64,000 bases of DNA from WLJO01 sp945889085. Its GTDB lineage: Bacteria > Actinomycetota > Acidimicrobiia > Acidimicrobiales > Ilumatobacteraceae. Location: assembly GCA_945889085.1 (NCBI GenBank), contig CAMDBM010000005.1, positions 1 to 64,000 on the forward strand, written 5' to 3'. This document shows positions 40,338 through 48,327 of the stretch, one piece after another. Position 1 is the first letter of the stretch. Each line of letters begins with the position of its first letter. The notes beneath the pieces were generated by a model. The model was not told the origin of the DNA. It did no database searches and saw only the letters and a program-made list of their open reading frames with translations. Position numbers and translations under genes: made by a program.

Positions 40338-41572
40338 TCCTTGGGCAGGTCGGTGTCCGGGTTGCCCCCCGGTTCGGTGCCGTCCAGAGGGCCGTGCAGG
40401 ATCGGATCGATACGGATCGACGCTGTTGGCTCGCGGGGTGGTCGGAACTCGGGGCCGATGCGGAGCAGACGCTTCGCCTTGCGCAGTAGACCGGCACCCT
40501 GCGAGGTGCGCGTTGGGGCGCCGCCGAAGCGGAACTCGAGGTACAACTGCTTTACCGTGCCGATGAGTGGGGTGGCTACGAGTGCTCCGGGCACCCCGGC
40601 GATAGCGCCGCCGAGAATGGCCGCGAGCATCGTCGTGGGCGGGGAGAGGTTGACGGCACCACCGACGATCGTGGGCTGGATCACATGGTTCTCGATGTTC
40701 ATGTAGACGATGAAGAGCACGAGCACGATGAGCGCCGTGGGCACGCTGTTGCTCACGGCGAGGATGACGAGGAACGATCCGCCGAGGAAGCCGCCGATCT
40801 GGGGGATCAGGCTCGTGAACATCGCCCAGATCGCGGCGAGCGGAGCGAGCGGCACATTGAAGATCAGCCCCACCGTGAGCACGAACAGACCCATCAGCGC
40901 TGCGACCGTGAGCGATCCGCCGAAGTAGCGGCCGATCGTCCGGTGGAACACCCGCGCTATGCGGTCGGCGTCGTCCCGTGCCCGCAGTGGCAGCATCCGT
41001 CTCCCGCGGTTGACGAGTCGCTCACCGTCAAGGAGTACGGCGAAGGTGGTGAACACCACGACCACCATGGCGAACACACCGCCGAGCAGTCGGTTGGCCG
41101 TGTCGGCGATCGCTTCGTCGCTGACGTTCGCCGGGAGGTCCCGGATCCACTGCTCGACCTTGCCCGCTGCGTCGCGGTCGCGCAGTGTGTCTCCCACGAT
41201 CGGGAGGTCGTAGAACTGCTCGACCGTTTGGGGGATCTCCCTGTTGAACTCGCGGGCCTGGGAGACCGCCGGCGGGCCGAGCACGAGGAGGATGAACGCG
41301 GCCACCGCCAACAGGCTGACCCCAACGATCCCGACGGCGACGCTCCGGGTGAGACCGAAACGGTTCCGGAGTTTTTGCACCACACCGTCGAGTGCGAGGG
41401 CGAGCACGATGCCGATGACTACCCGGGTCAGCATGCCCTCGGTGTTTCGGGCGACGGCGAAAACGGCGAAACCGACGAGTAAGCCGAGCAGTACCCAGAC
41501 CGCGGTGCGGAAGTCGATCTGCACGACTGCCGACGCAGGCGCCGGTTCGGGTGCTGGCTGTGGATCGCTCAT
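40334..41572 (-). CDS. AI-2E family (PerM-like) transporter 1
   Basis: A 412-residue membrane protein with about eight helices: a pair at the N-terminus (about 24-65), one at 80-98, a large soluble loop (about 100-150), then VFAMVVVVFTTFAVLLDGERL and the conserved block PLAPLAAIWAMFTSLIPQIGGFLGG (about 250-275) followed by NHVIQPTIVGGAVNLSP and GVPGALVATPLIGTVKQLY, all AI-2E/UPF0118 hallmarks. Members export AI-2 or act as Na+/H+ antiporters; substrate is not predictable. The hydrophilic C-terminal ~45 residues are extra. Its stop overlaps that of the convergent thioredoxin-like gene. Confidence 0.88.
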   Translation of the reverse strand: MSDPQPAPEPAPASAVVQIDFRTAVWVLLGLLVGFAVFAVARNTEGMLTRVVIGIVLALALDGVVQKLRNRFGLTRSVAVGIVGVSLLAVAAFILLVLGPPAVSQAREFNREIPQTVEQFYDLPIVGDTLRDRDAAGKVEQWIRDLPANVSDEAIADTANRLLGGVFAMVVVVFTTFAVLLDGERLVNRGRRMLPLRARDDADRIARVFHRTIGRYFGGSLTVAALMGLFVLTVGLIFNVPLAPLAAIWAMFTSLIPQIGGFLGGSFLVILAVSNSVPTALIVLVLFIVYMNIENHVIQPTIVGGAVNLSPPTTMLAAILGGAIAGVPGALVATPLIGTVKQLYLEFRFGGAPTRTSQGAGLLRKAKRLLRIGPEFRPPREPTASIRIDPILHGPLDGTEPGGNPDTDLPKD

Positions 41573-41590
41573 CGGGTCCGCCACAGGCAG

Positions 41591-41596
41591 TACCTT
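41591..41596 (+). promoter_or_regulatory. -10 box of AI-2E transporter 2
   Basis: TACCTT ends 6 nt before the GTG at 41603, in the 30-bp gap between the divergent permeases. Confidence 0.5.
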
Positions 41597-41602
41597 ACGT
41601 TC

Positions 41603-42676
41603 GTGGCCGAGCCGAATGGTGCTCCCCGGGTTCCCCCGGGTTTCCGTCTGTTCCGTATCCGGGTCACGCCCGGTTCGGTGGCCCTCGTGCTCGGCGCCTC
41701 CGTCCTTGCGGTGCTGCTCCGCAATGCGTTCGTCGCAGCGCACCGCCAGATCGGCTGGGCGGTCGCCTGTGTCATCGTGGCGTCGCTGCTCGCGCCGCTC
41801 GCGGACCTGTTGGACAAGCGGATGCCGCGCTGGCTCGCGCTGCTTGTCACCATGCTGAGCCTCGCTGTCATGACCGTCGTGGTGTGGGGCGCGATCATCG
41901 TGAACGTTCAGGACGGCCTGTCCACGCTGAGCAACGAGGCACCGCGCGCAGCCGCGAGCCTGGAGCGGCGGTCCGAGATGGCCAAAGACTTCCGTCTGGT
42001 GGAGCGGGTCAATTCGCTGATCGCCACCGTGAGGCGCCCGTCGCAGGGCACTGCGGTGGGGCAGGCCGTCGGTGCGGCAGGCACGTACTTCGTCTGCGGC
42101 ATCCTCACCCTGTTCTTCCTGATCTACGGACCGCGCATGCTGCGCAGCGCGTTCGCGCAGATCCGGGATCCGGGCCGCAGGACTCGGATCGAGCGCCGAA
42201 CAGGGCTCGCGATGCAGAACGGTCGCCGGTACATCGTTGCTGCGATCGCGCAGACGGTTGTCGTCGCTGCAGGGATCGGCTTGGCATCGTGGGCCCTGTC
42301 GCTGCCCGCACCGTTTGTCCTCGGTGCGCTCGCCGGCACCGTCGGGCTCGTGCCCACGCTCGGTGTGCTCGTCGGCAGCGTGCCGGCACTGCTCCTCGCC
42401 GCAGGGCTGAACGGTTGGCGCGACGCGGTGATCGTCGTCGGTGCCGCCGTGGTGCTGCAGGCCGTCGAGGTGCTGGTGGTGCGCAAGCGCGTCGACCGCG
42501 CGAGCGTTCACATCGGTCCTGCCCTGCCGGCAATCGTGGCGCTACTCGGTTACGAGCTGTATGGCATCGGTGGCGCGATGTACGGCGCGGCCGGGCTCGT
42601 TTTTCTGATCGCGTGGCTCGACGTGCTGGGGATCGACGACACGCCGGCCCCTGACGTTGGTGATGTCAGGACCTGA
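41603..42676 (+). CDS. AI-2E family transporter 2
   Basis: A 357-residue membrane protein with the same fold as its divergent neighbour: N-terminal helices (about 24-70), a helix at 79-100, a cytoplasmic loop, GTYFVCGILTLFFLIYGPRM (about 153-172) and the conserved C-terminal block LPAPFVLGALAGTVGLVPTLGVLVGSVPALLL (about 233-264), ALPAIVALLGYELYGIGGAMYGA. It is clearly divergent in sequence from transporter 1, so the pair is not a recent duplication. It may form hetero-oligomers with it, though nothing here proves that. Confidence 0.8.
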   Translation: MAEPNGAPRVPPGFRLFRIRVTPGSVALVLGASVLAVLLRNAFVAAHRQIGWAVACVIVASLLAPLADLLDKRMPRWLALLVTMLSLAVMTVVVWGAIIVNVQDGLSTLSNEAPRAAASLERRSEMAKDFRLVERVNSLIATVRRPSQGTAVGQAVGAAGTYFVCGILTLFFLIYGPRMLRSAFAQIRDPGRRTRIERRTGLAMQNGRRYIVAAIAQTVVVAAGIGLASWALSLPAPFVLGALAGTVGLVPTLGVLVGSVPALLLAAGLNGWRDAVIVVGAAVVLQAVEVLVVRKRVDRASVHIGPALPAIVALLGYELYGIGGAMYGAAGLVFLIAWLDVLGIDDTPAPDVGDVRT

Positions 42677-42690
42677 ACCAGACGGATCGG

Positions 42691-43467
42691 TCAGTGACCC
42701 TTCCAGTTGGGCTTGCGCTTCTCGGAGAACGCCAGCGGGCCCTCGATGAGGTCCTCGCTGCGGCGCATCGCATCGACGGCGGCGTACCGCGCCTCGGTGG
42801 CGGCACGGATGCCACCGTGCTCGAAGGACTCGTACACGACCTGCTTGGATGCACGGACCGACATCGGTGAGACCTCGAGGATCATCGCTGCCCAGCGCCG
42901 AGCGGCCTCGACTGCTTGGCCCTCGGGGACGACCTCGGTGACGAAGCCGAGTTCGTAGCCCTCTGCCGCCGGTACGTGACGTCCGGTGAGGATCATGCCC
43001 ATCGCGCGCTTCGTGCCGATGGTGCGGGGAAGGCGCAGCAGCCCGCCCGCGAGTGCGGCGAGGCCAACACGGACCTCGGGAAGCGCGAACACGGCGTTCT
43101 CCGCCGCGATGATGAGGTCACACGCAAGCGCGATCTCGAAGCCGCCACCCATCGCCACGCCGTTCACGGCGGCAATCACCGGTTTGTTGAGGTCCCAGCG
43201 GGCCGTGAGCCCGCCGAAGCCCGCCGCGGGCTGGCCGCTCATGTCGGCACCACTCGCCTGGTACTTCAGGTCGTTGCCCGCGCTGAACGCGCGGTCCCCG
43301 GCGCCGGTCACGATCGCCACCCAAAGCTCGGGGTCCGCCGCGAACTCGTCGAACACCTGAGCAAGCTCGGCATTGGCCGGCGGGTGGAGCGCGTTCATCC
43401 TCTCCGGCCGGTTGATGGTGACGATGAGGAGGTGTCCGTCTCGTTCGGTGGTGCAGTACTGACCCAT
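42691..43467 (-). CDS. Enoyl-CoA hydratase/isomerase family protein (second copy)
   Basis: The 258-residue crotonase has WVAIVTGAGDRAFSAGNDLK (about 49-68), KPVIAAVNGVAMGGGFEIALACDLIIAAENAVFALPEVRVGLAAL (about 95-139) with the Glu of ALPEV near residue 133, and GPLAFSEKRKPNWKGH at the C-terminus. It is the last gene of a minus-strand set: CoA-transferase, LvaB-like, LvaA-like kinase, hydratase; 32 bp separate it from the kinase. It probably hydrates the unsaturated acyl-CoA produced in that pathway. Confidence 0.92.
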   Translation of the reverse strand: MGQYCTTERDGHLLIVTINRPERMNALHPPANAELAQVFDEFAADPELWVAIVTGAGDRAFSAGNDLKYQASGADMSGQPAAGFGGLTARWDLNKPVIAAVNGVAMGGGFEIALACDLIIAAENAVFALPEVRVGLAALAGGLLRLPRTIGTKRAMGMILTGRHVPAAEGYELGFVTEVVPEGQAVEAARRWAAMILEVSPMSVRASKQVVYESFEHGGIRAATEARYAAVDAMRRSEDLIEGPLAFSEKRKPNWKGH

Positions 43468-43499
43468 GTCATGGACCGTACCCGACCGGCACCGGTCTG

Positions 43500-44504
43500 T
43501 CAGAGGCCGCGCAGGCACATGAGGGTGTCGTACTCCAGCTCGGAGACACGACGGCCGCTCGCCGCCATCACGATGGTGACGTACTCGCCCCGCAGGTGCT
43601 GGTGCGACTGCTTCGCGAGGCCGAGGCCCCAGCGCAGCGTGCCGAGCGTGAGCCACCAGCGCACCCGGTCGTCGTCCCACTCGCCCCCGGCTGCCTCGTA
43701 GGCGGCTCGGTAGGGGGCGATCGCAGAGAAGCCGCCCACCGGGAGGTGGTCGTTGCGGAACCTCCACATGCGCACCATCGGCCAGGCGACGTCCTCGGCC
43801 GGATCGCCGATTCGCGAGCCCTCCCAGTCGAGAATGGCGCGCAGCCCCTGCTCGCTGATGATGAGGTTCCCGTTCCGCACGTCGCTGTGGACGATCGTGA
43901 GGTGCTCCGGCTCGGTGGGGCGGTTGCGCTCCAGCCAGCGCAGCCCGTATGAGAAGGTGGGCGACGGCTGCAGCAGTTCGCGCAACTGCGCCTCGGCACC
44001 GACGAGCGCCGCCTCGATCACATTGTCGTCCGGCGGGCGCATGAGCCCCTCGGGGGCGAGTGCCGGATCGATGTGGTGCAGGCGTGCGAAGGCCTCGCCG
44101 AGCTGGGTGGTCACCAGGGTGCCGATGCCGTGCTGCTCGACGAGGCGGAGCACCCGGCGGGGGATCGTCTCGCCGTCGATGCGCTCGCTGATAAAGAACG
44201 GACCACCGAGATAGGACTGGTCCTCGGTTGCACCGAGGATGCGTGGCGTGGGGACGCCGACCCCGTGGGCGAGCGTGCGAACCGCCGCCTCGACGGTCAT
44301 GGGCTGGATTTGGATATCCAGATTGGGGAGCGCGGTGAGTGCAAGGCGCTCGATGAGCGCTCCGCCTTCGTCGACGGCGTCGAACAGCACGTTGATACGG
44401 CGCGCACCGGCAGTGACCCGCTCGAGGCCCGTCAGGTGTACTGGCCGCCCGTAGTGCTCGCCCAGCCAGCGGGCAAGGCCTGCTTCGAGATCGATCTCGC
44501 TCAT
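43500..44504 (-). CDS. Phosphotransferase of APH/ACAD10-11 kinase type (LvaA-like hydroxyacyl-CoA kinase)
   Basis: The 334-residue protein has the aminoglycoside-phosphotransferase/choline-kinase fold: a N-lobe with RVTAGARRINVLF (about 29-41), the Brenner motif HSDVRNGNLI (about 207-216) and AILDWEGSRIGDPAEDVAW (about 224-242) with the metal-binding Asp. Homologues are the kinase domains of ACAD10/ACAD11 and LvaA of Pseudomonas putida, which phosphorylates 4-hydroxyacyl-CoA so that the hydroxyl can be eliminated. The ATGA overlap with the DUF6285 gene upstream, which encodes the LvaB-type partner, strongly supports this role over antibiotic resistance. Confidence 0.8.
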   Translation of the reverse strand: MSEIDLEAGLARWLGEHYGRPVHLTGLERVTAGARRINVLFDAVDEGGALIERLALTALPNLDIQIQPMTVEAAVRTLAHGVGVPTPRILGATEDQSYLGGPFFISERIDGETIPRRVLRLVEQHGIGTLVTTQLGEAFARLHHIDPALAPEGLMRPPDDNVIEAALVGAEAQLRELLQPSPTFSYGLRWLERNRPTEPEHLTIVHSDVRNGNLIISEQGLRAILDWEGSRIGDPAEDVAWPMVRMWRFRNDHLPVGGFSAIAPYRAAYEAAGGEWDDDRVRWWLTLGTLRWGLGLAKQSHQHLRGEYVTIVMAASGRRVSELEYDTLMCLRGL

Positions 44505-44899
44505 GACTGTCGTCCCCAGTCGTCGCCGGTCCAGCCGTCGTGACCGGGCTTGGAGATGGCAAGGTCGTCCTTGGCTATCTGCACCAGTGCGTTCCAGACC
44601 TCGTCGTCGTCGTCGTGGCCCGGCAGGTCGCCGGCGCGGAGCGAGTCGGCGAGGCGGGCGCGAAGCTCGGCGAGCGGGGCCGGGTCGCCAGCAGGGACGC
44701 CGAGGAGGCCTCGGGTGATCGCCAGTTCCCGGTCAGCATTCGGGCCGGCCAGCGTGACCTCACGCTCGAGGATTTGAGCGATGTTGGCGGCGACACGAAC
44801 CTTGTGCTGCACCGCGACACTGACCTGATCGAGTACCTCGTCGCTGAGCAGCGCCGAGATGTCGTGCAGCAGTTCCGCTGCAGTTGGACGGTATTGCAT
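44501..44899 (-). CDS. DUF6285 protein (LvaB-like partner of the kinase)
   Basis: A 132-residue, mainly helical protein: RPTAAELLHDISALLSDEVLDQV, then QHKVRVAANIAQILEREVTLAG (about 31-52), a motif recurring in DUF6285 proteins, and an acidic C-terminus. In P. putida the small protein LvaB is required with LvaA for 4-hydroxyvaleryl-CoA phosphorylation, and LvaB-like proteins are, as I recall, DUF6285 members. A GGGAGG Shine-Dalgarno lies 8 nt before the ATG and a TAGTGT box a little further upstream. Its stop overlaps the kinase start. Confidence 0.75.
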   Translation of the reverse strand: MQYRPTAAELLHDISALLSDEVLDQVSVAVQHKVRVAANIAQILEREVTLAGPNADRELAITRGLLGVPAGDPAPLAELRARLADSLRAGDLPGHDDDDEVWNALVQIAKDDLAISKPGHDGWTGDDWGRQS

Positions 44900-44953
44900 G
44901 GATGGATCCTCCCGACTGGCAACACTACGGGACGGCCCTGCCGCCCGAAAAAG

Positions 44954-46168
44954 TCAGCGGTCGGCGGAGCGGAGCACACCGGCCTCGGCCAGCGACGCAA
45001 TGGTGTCGGCGGCATAGCCGAGTTCCCCGAGCACCTCGGCGTTGTGCTGGCCGAGCAGCGGCGCGACCTGATCGAGGTCGAACGGGAACTCCGAGAAACG
45101 CAGCGGGTTCCCGGGGATGATGACCTCACCGATGATGGGATCGTTGATCCGGCGGATGGCGCGACGCGACTCGAAGTACGGGTGCCCGATGGCATCGGCG
45201 GGGTCGAGTACGGGGGCGCACGGCACCCGGGCGGCCTCCAGCTTGGCGAGCACCTCGGCATCGGTTGTGTGCGTGGCGAGCCATTCCTCCACGATCGCGT
45301 TGAGCTCGCCACGGTTCTTGTGCCGACCGTTCAGGTCGGCGAATCGCTCGTCGTGCTCGAGCTCGGGCATGCCCATCGCCCGGCAGATCGACGGCCATTG
45401 CGAGGGCATGACCTGGAGCACGATGTAGCCCTCGGGCGCCTTGTAGATGCCCTGCGGCGAGTTGAGGGCGGACTTGGAGCCGCTGCGCTTCTGGCGCCAC
45501 TTGCCCTTGGTGATCGAATGGCCCTGGATGGCCAGCTCGTGGGCGTGGAACATCGAGTCCACCATGGAGATGTCGATGTGCTGGCCGCGCCCGGTGCGCT
45601 CGCGGTGGTAGAGCGCGAGGCCGATGCCGGCCACGGTGTGGACGCCGGACATGACGTCGGCGATCGAGGTACCGACCATCACCGGCGAGCGGTCGGGTTC
45701 GCCCGTGATGTGGAGCATGCCGCTGTAGGCCATTGCGATGAGGTCGAAGGCCACCTTCTCCGAGAACGCGCTGTCCCGACCGAAGCCCGACACCGTGGCC
45801 ACGATGAGCCGGGGGTGCTTCGCGAGGAGGCTGTCGTGGTCGAGGCCCCTGCGTGCGAGCACACCCGGGCCGTAGTTCTCCACGAACACGTCTGCCTCGG
45901 CGATGAGCCGGTCGAGCACCTCGCGCCCGCGGGGGTCGTCGAAGTCGATGCAGAGACTGCGCTTGCCGTGGTTCTGCTGGATGAAGTACCCGGAGCGACC
46001 GTCGCTCATCACGGCGAGCGAGCGCGTCGGGTCGCCGTACGGAGGCTGCTCGATCTTCACCACACTGGCGCCGGCCTCGGCAAGCAGACGGGTGACCGTG
46101 GGGCCCGCGAGGTATTGGGTCATGTCGACGACCTTGAGGCCGTCGAGGATCGGACGCGGTGCGGTCAT
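44954..46168 (-). CDS. CaiB/BaiF family CoA-transferase
   Basis: The 404-residue class III CoA-transferase starts LDGLKVVDMTQYLAGPTVTRLLAEAGASVVKIEQPPYGDPTR, the classic N-terminal motif. The catalytic Asp is in IDISMVDSMFHAHE (about residue 201). LNSPQGIYKAPEGYIVLQV and PVLDPADAIGHPYFESR are also typical. It moves CoA between carboxylates such as carnitine, bile acids or dicarboxylates. It heads the minus-strand operon down to 42.7 kb and probably activates that pathway's acid. Confidence 0.93.
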   Translation of the reverse strand: MTAPRPILDGLKVVDMTQYLAGPTVTRLLAEAGASVVKIEQPPYGDPTRSLAVMSDGRSGYFIQQNHGKRSLCIDFDDPRGREVLDRLIAEADVFVENYGPGVLARRGLDHDSLLAKHPRLIVATVSGFGRDSAFSEKVAFDLIAMAYSGMLHITGEPDRSPVMVGTSIADVMSGVHTVAGIGLALYHRERTGRGQHIDISMVDSMFHAHELAIQGHSITKGKWRQKRSGSKSALNSPQGIYKAPEGYIVLQVMPSQWPSICRAMGMPELEHDERFADLNGRHKNRGELNAIVEEWLATHTTDAEVLAKLEAARVPCAPVLDPADAIGHPYFESRRAIRRINDPIIGEVIIPGNPLRFSEFPFDLDQVAPLLGQHNAEVLGELGYAADTIASLAEAGVLRSADR

Positions 46169-46175
46169 GGTTCGA

Positions 46176-46181
46176 ACCGTA
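46176..46181 (-). promoter_or_regulatory. -10 box of the CoA-transferase operon
   Basis: On the minus strand TACGGT is followed by 7 nt and the ATG at 46168-46166. Confidence 0.5.
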
Positions 46182-46219
46182 GCCGGGATGCCCCGGACGG
46201 GCGAAGGGCATCTGGGAAG

Positions 46220-47101
46220 ATGTGCGTCGTGAGCCTGCGACCGTTCGTCCTCGGTGCCGTTGCCTATGACCCAAAGGTGGTCACGATCTGGGAGGGCTTC
46301 AAGCAATGGTTCGCGGGCCAAGGCTTCGCGTTCGACTATGTCCTCTACTCGGGCTACGAGGCGCAGGCCGAGGCACACCTCGCCGGACACGTGGACGTTA
46401 CGTGGGACTCCCCGCTCTGTTGGGTGCGCACACGTCGTCTTGCCTCGGCGGCCGGCACGAATGCCCGCGCGATCGTGATGCGCGACTCCGACCAGGATCT
46501 CACGTCGCTCGTGCTGGTCCGCTCCGACAGCCAGATCACCAATGTGTCGCAACTGCGTGGTCGCACCGTCGCGGTCGGCGCCGTGGACTCGCCGCAGGCC
46601 ACGCTGCTGCCCCTCGCCCACCTCGCTGGGCTGGGTCTCGAGCCCGGCGGCGACTTTGCCGTGCGCCGCTTCGACATCATGGTGAACAAGCACGGCGACC
46701 ACGTGGGTGGCGAGCGTGACGCCGTGAAGGCACTCGTGGCCGGTGAGGTGGACGCTGCCTGTGTGATCGACGGCAATCACCTCGTGTTCGCGAAGGAGGG
46801 CACCATCGTGTCGGGTGCGGTGCGGGTACTCACCCGAACCGCGCCGTTCGATCACTGCACCATGACGGTGCTCGACGGTGTCGACACCGCGACGACCGAC
46901 CGGTTCGCCAAGTTGCTCCTCTCGATGTCGTACGACGACCCGGCGGTGCGCCCACTGCTCAGGCTTGAGGGGTTGAAGGAGTGGCGTGTCGGGCGGACGA
47001 CGGGCTACGCGCCGCTCGAGGCTGCCGTCGACCGACTCGGCTTCTACGGTGCCGACGGGTCGATCCTCAACGACGACTACCGACGCATCCTCGCGTCATG
47101 A
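46220..47101 (+). CDS. Cytoplasmic PhnD-like periplasmic-binding-fold protein
   Basis: A 293-residue protein with the type II periplasmic-binding fold of PhnD/SsuA proteins: RPFVLGAVAYDPKVVTIWEGFKQWF, YVLYSGYEAQAEAHLAGHVDVTWDSPLCWVR (about 40-70), LTSLVLVRSDSQITNVSQLRGRTVAVGAVDSPQATLLPLAHL (about 95-136), ALVAGEVDAACVIDGNHLVF (about 173-192). It lacks any signal peptide or lipobox, and no ABC transporter genes are adjacent, so it is probably not a transport protein. Cytoplasmic enzymes with this fold exist (MqnA/MqnD, Thi5-like HMP-P synthases). It overlaps by ATGA with a di-iron fusion protein, so the two likely act together. GTG 46229 is an alternative start. Confidence 0.75.
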   Translation: MCVVSLRPFVLGAVAYDPKVVTIWEGFKQWFAGQGFAFDYVLYSGYEAQAEAHLAGHVDVTWDSPLCWVRTRRLASAAGTNARAIVMRDSDQDLTSLVLVRSDSQITNVSQLRGRTVAVGAVDSPQATLLPLAHLAGLGLEPGGDFAVRRFDIMVNKHGDHVGGERDAVKALVAGEVDAACVIDGNHLVFAKEGTIVSGAVRVLTRTAPFDHCTMTVLDGVDTATTDRFAKLLLSMSYDDPAVRPLLRLEGLKEWRVGRTTGYAPLEAAVDRLGFYGADGSILNDDYRRILAS

Positions 47102-48300
47102 ACCTGCCGATCGTCGACCTCGGTGCCCTCGGTCTCGACGGGGGAGCGCATGTACTCGTCCGCCTCGCACTCGACGACTGCCGGCCCGGGGAGGAGATCG
47201 GGGTGCGCGGTTCGCACCCGGACCTCGTCGCAGATCTGGTCACCTGGTGCCGCACACAGGGTCACCAGTGCGTACCCCGAGGCGACGGCGGCGCGGATGC
47301 CGTTGTCCGGCGCGGTTCAGCGTCGTGGGCGGCGTGGGTCGGCGCAGAACGCAGCGGCCACCCGGACCCACACACGGACAGCGCGATCGCTGCGCACCCG
47401 CCGGCATCGTGGGGACTGGCAGCGCGCGGTTCGGCCGTGGAGCCAGGCGGGCCCGAGCCGGTATTCCGGCTCGACGTGCGGGACGAGATCTGGACCGACC
47501 GTGCCGGGTCGCTGTACGCGCAGGCACTTGCCGGCCAGTGGGACCCTGCTTCCGCGATCGACTGGCAGGACCCCATCGTGCACGGGCGGGAGATCGAGCG
47601 CGCTGTCGTCCAGGTGATGACCTTCCTCGTCGAGAACGAGGAGGCGGCGCTCGTGGTGCCCGCCCGCTTCCTCGGCCAGGTGCACCCGCACTTCCGGGAG
47701 ATCCAACAGATGCTTGCGGTGACCATCGCCGACGAGGCCCGGCACATTGAGGTGTTCACGCGTCGCGCCACGCTCACCGGGTCCGAACTGGCCCTCTCGA
47801 CCGTGGGCGGCCGTGCATCGCTGCAGAGCCTCCTCGAAGAACCAGACTTCGCGATCGCGAGTTTCCTGCTGTCCGTGATGGGGGAGGGAACGTTCGTGTC
47901 GCTGCTTGGTTTCCTCGAGCGACACGCACCCGATCCGGTGACGCGACGTATCGCCCGGCTCACCCGTCAGGACGAGGCGCGTCACGTTGCGTTCTCCCTC
48001 GCTCACCTCGAGCGCCACGTACAGCACGAACCGGGGCTCCGGGCGAGGCTTGCATCAGCGGTGGAACGCCGCCACCAGGCGCTCCAGGGCACGGCCGGTC
48101 TCAACGACGATGTGTTCGACGCGCTCGTGCTGCTGGCGGGCGGCACCGTCTCACCGGACGCGGTCGCGCTCGGCTGGCAGCGTGTCCAGCAGTTGCAGCG
48201 CGAGATGGCCGAGCACCGTCAGGCCCGCCTCGGGCGCCTCGGCTTCAGCTCCGGCGAGGCAGAGGCGCTCTCGTCGCTGCACACGCGCAACTTCATGTGA
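47098..48300 (+). CDS. TusA-like domain fused to a ferritin-like di-iron protein
   Basis: The 400-residue protein has two parts. Residues ~1-75 (HVLVRLALDDCRPGEEIGVRG, then DLVTWCRTQGHQCV) look like a TusA/SirA fold but lack the family's CPxP active Cys. Residues ~145-370 form a ferritin-like four-helix bundle with two EX..EXXH sets: Glu179/181/182 (VENEEAA) with Glu213-His216 (ADEARHIE), and Glu263 (GEGTF) with Glu293-His296 (DEARHVA). That is a complete di-iron site as in oxygenases and oxidases. I know of no characterised protein with this combination. It is translationally coupled to the PhnD-like gene, which may supply or bind its substrate. Confidence 0.75.
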   Translation: MNLPIVDLGALGLDGGAHVLVRLALDDCRPGEEIGVRGSHPDLVADLVTWCRTQGHQCVPRGDGGADAVVRRGSASWAAWVGAERSGHPDPHTDSAIAAHPPASWGLAARGSAVEPGGPEPVFRLDVRDEIWTDRAGSLYAQALAGQWDPASAIDWQDPIVHGREIERAVVQVMTFLVENEEAALVVPARFLGQVHPHFREIQQMLAVTIADEARHIEVFTRRATLTGSELALSTVGGRASLQSLLEEPDFAIASFLLSVMGEGTFVSLLGFLERHAPDPVTRRIARLTRQDEARHVAFSLAHLERHVQHEPGLRARLASAVERRHQALQGTAGLNDDVFDALVLLAGGTVSPDAVALGWQRVQQLQREMAEHRQARLGRLGFSSGEAEALSSLHTRNFM

Positions 48301-48327
48301 GCACCGCAGCCGGCACCCCGTGTCGGG

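Noticed and set aside
43500..44504. Aminoglycoside resistance kinase
   Set aside because: The fold matches, but coupling to a DUF6285 gene inside a CoA-transferase/hydratase operon points to an acyl-CoA kinase.
46220..47101. Phosphonate ABC-transporter binding protein
   Set aside because: There is no signal peptide or lipobox and no phnC/phnE-like gene nearby, so a transport role is not supported.
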